A stretch of DNA of 5,751 nt. Source: Candidatus Omnitrophota bacterium. GTDB lineage: Bacteria > Omnitrophota > Koll11 > Gygaellales > JAQTUY01. Below the pieces are notes generated by a model. That model saw nothing but the letters and a program-made list of their open reading frames with translations. It was not told the origin of the DNA and did no database searches. Below are positions 5,285 through 5,751 of the stretch, one piece after another. The stretch's first letter is position 1. The number at the start of each line of letters is the position of its first letter. Where the stretch lies: the NCBI GenBank assembly GCA_028707105.1, contig JAQTUY010000105.1, forward strand, positions 1 through 5,751. Direction: 5' to 3'. The translations under genes were made by a program, and so were the position numbers.

Positions 5285-5751
5285 TTAACTTTTCTTGTCT
5301 TGCGTCAAACCCTGGAACCTGAGCGCCAGCATAGTGATATCGTCGGACTGGGGCTCATCCTTGACAAATACGCTTATCTCATGCCTCAGGGCGGAAACGA
5401 TATCCACGGTCTTGTTATCTTTAAGCGCCGTCAGCGCTATTTTAAGTTTCTCTTCGGAAAACAGCTCTTTCTTGTTATTCATCGCCTCGGTGACTCCGTC
5501 CGTATACAGGAATAAGGTATCGCCGGGAGCCAACTGTATTTTTTTCAGGATAAATTTGAAGTTTGGCATCGGCCCAAGGACAAAACTGCTTCCGACATCG
5601 ATATACTCATACCCCCCTTCTTTACGGCAGATCAAAGGCGGGTTATGCCCGGCATTGGAAAATTCGACTTCGCCGGTTACGGTATCCAGTATGCCGCAAA
5701 AGACAGTCGCAAACATGGCGCTCTCATTATCAAGCGCTATAATGTTATTTG
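5285..5751 (-). CDS. SpoIIE/RsbU-type PP2C serine phosphatase, C-terminal part (partial)
   Basis: The last 154 residues of a PPM/PP2C-like phosphatase whose start lies beyond the right window edge. The frame is open through 5751, so the internal ATG at 5716 is not the start. Numbering from the edge: a metal-site region beginning DNESAMFATVFCGILD (7-22), SNAGHNPP (31-38), YTDGVTEA (82-89) with the metal-ligand candidate D84, and QSDDITM (134-140) with D136-D137, all hallmarks of the SpoIIE domain. Such proteins remove phosphate from anti-sigma-factor antagonists in partner-switching cascades, usually under control of an N-terminal sensor (HAMP, GAF, PAS or receiver) that is not visible here. 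No anti-sigma partner genes lie in the window. It is followed by P1 and the hairpin at 5169-5206, which may be its terminator. Confidence 0.92.
   Translation of the reverse strand, partial: NNIIALDNESAMFATVFCGILDTVTGEVEFSNAGHNPPLICRKEGGYEYIDVGSSFVLGPMPNFKFILKKIQLAPGDTLFLYTDGVTEAMNNKKELFSEEKLKIALTALKDNKTVDIVSALRHEISVFVKDEPQSDDITMLALRFQGLTQDKKS

Noticed and set aside
5255..5515. Plus-strand open frame opposite the phosphatase.
   Set aside because: Its start lies in P1 and the sequence has no family features, whereas the minus strand carries the SpoIIE motifs.
5285..5716. Phosphatase as a complete 143-residue protein starting at 5716.
   Set aside because: The frame continues upstream to 5751 with SpoIIE-like residues (DNESAMF), so the ATG is internal and the gene is cut by the window.
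1..5751. CRISPR arrays, insertion sequences, tRNA or rRNA genes, tandem repeats.
   Set aside because: No repeat-spacer pattern, transposase, terminal inverted repeats or RNA gene signature was seen in reading both strands.

Overview
This 5.75 kb window carries seven genes. It looks like chromosomal DNA of a bacterium rather than an archaeon or a mobile element: IspH of the MEP pathway, a CspA-type cold-shock protein, a consensus sigma70-type promoter, intrinsic terminators and Shine-Dalgarno sites are all present. GC content looks moderate and even (judged by eye, not counted). A minimal SufB-SufC pair without SufD, SufS or SufE/U, next to a B12-binding-type radical SAM protein, suggests an anaerobic or deep-branching lineage. 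An uncultured phylum such as Omnitrophota would fit, but that is a low-confidence guess.

Left part (1-965, plus strand): the last 37 codons of an unidentified gene, then a complete ispH 13 nt downstream, probably in one operon. IspH ends tail-to-tail with the gene on the other strand: both TAG stops lie inside one CTAG at 962-965, so no terminator fits between them.

Middle (962-4810, minus strand): a tightly packed operon read right to left: a B12-binding-domain radical SAM protein, an MBL-fold metal-dependent hydrolase (2 nt gap), SufC/SmsC (ATGA overlap) and SufB/SmsB (22 nt overlap). The SufBC-like pair fits the two-component SUF-like minimal system (SMS) for Fe-S cluster assembly. The radical SAM protein and the convergent IspH are both [4Fe-4S] enzymes and so plausible clients.

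Right part (4811-5751, minus strand): a 66-residue cold-shock protein and the C-terminal half of a SpoIIE/RsbU-type PP2C serine phosphatase that runs off the window. The 211 nt between them hold an ideal extended -10 promoter (P1), a terminator-like hairpin inside the leader it would produce, and a second, proximal promoter (P2) with a strong ribosome binding site. A 13-bp hairpin with a T tract follows cspA and ends directly at the Shine-Dalgarno of the radical SAM gene. Unless an unseen start lies inside that hairpin, transcription of the four-gene operon must pass through it.

The most interesting points are regulatory: two terminator-like hairpins around a gene whose protein family is known to melt such hairpins, the second one gating an Fe-S operon; and the end of smsC, where each of two AAA-TGY (Lys-Cys) codon pairs also creates an ATG of smsB. 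No CRISPR array, insertion sequence, tRNA or rRNA was seen.
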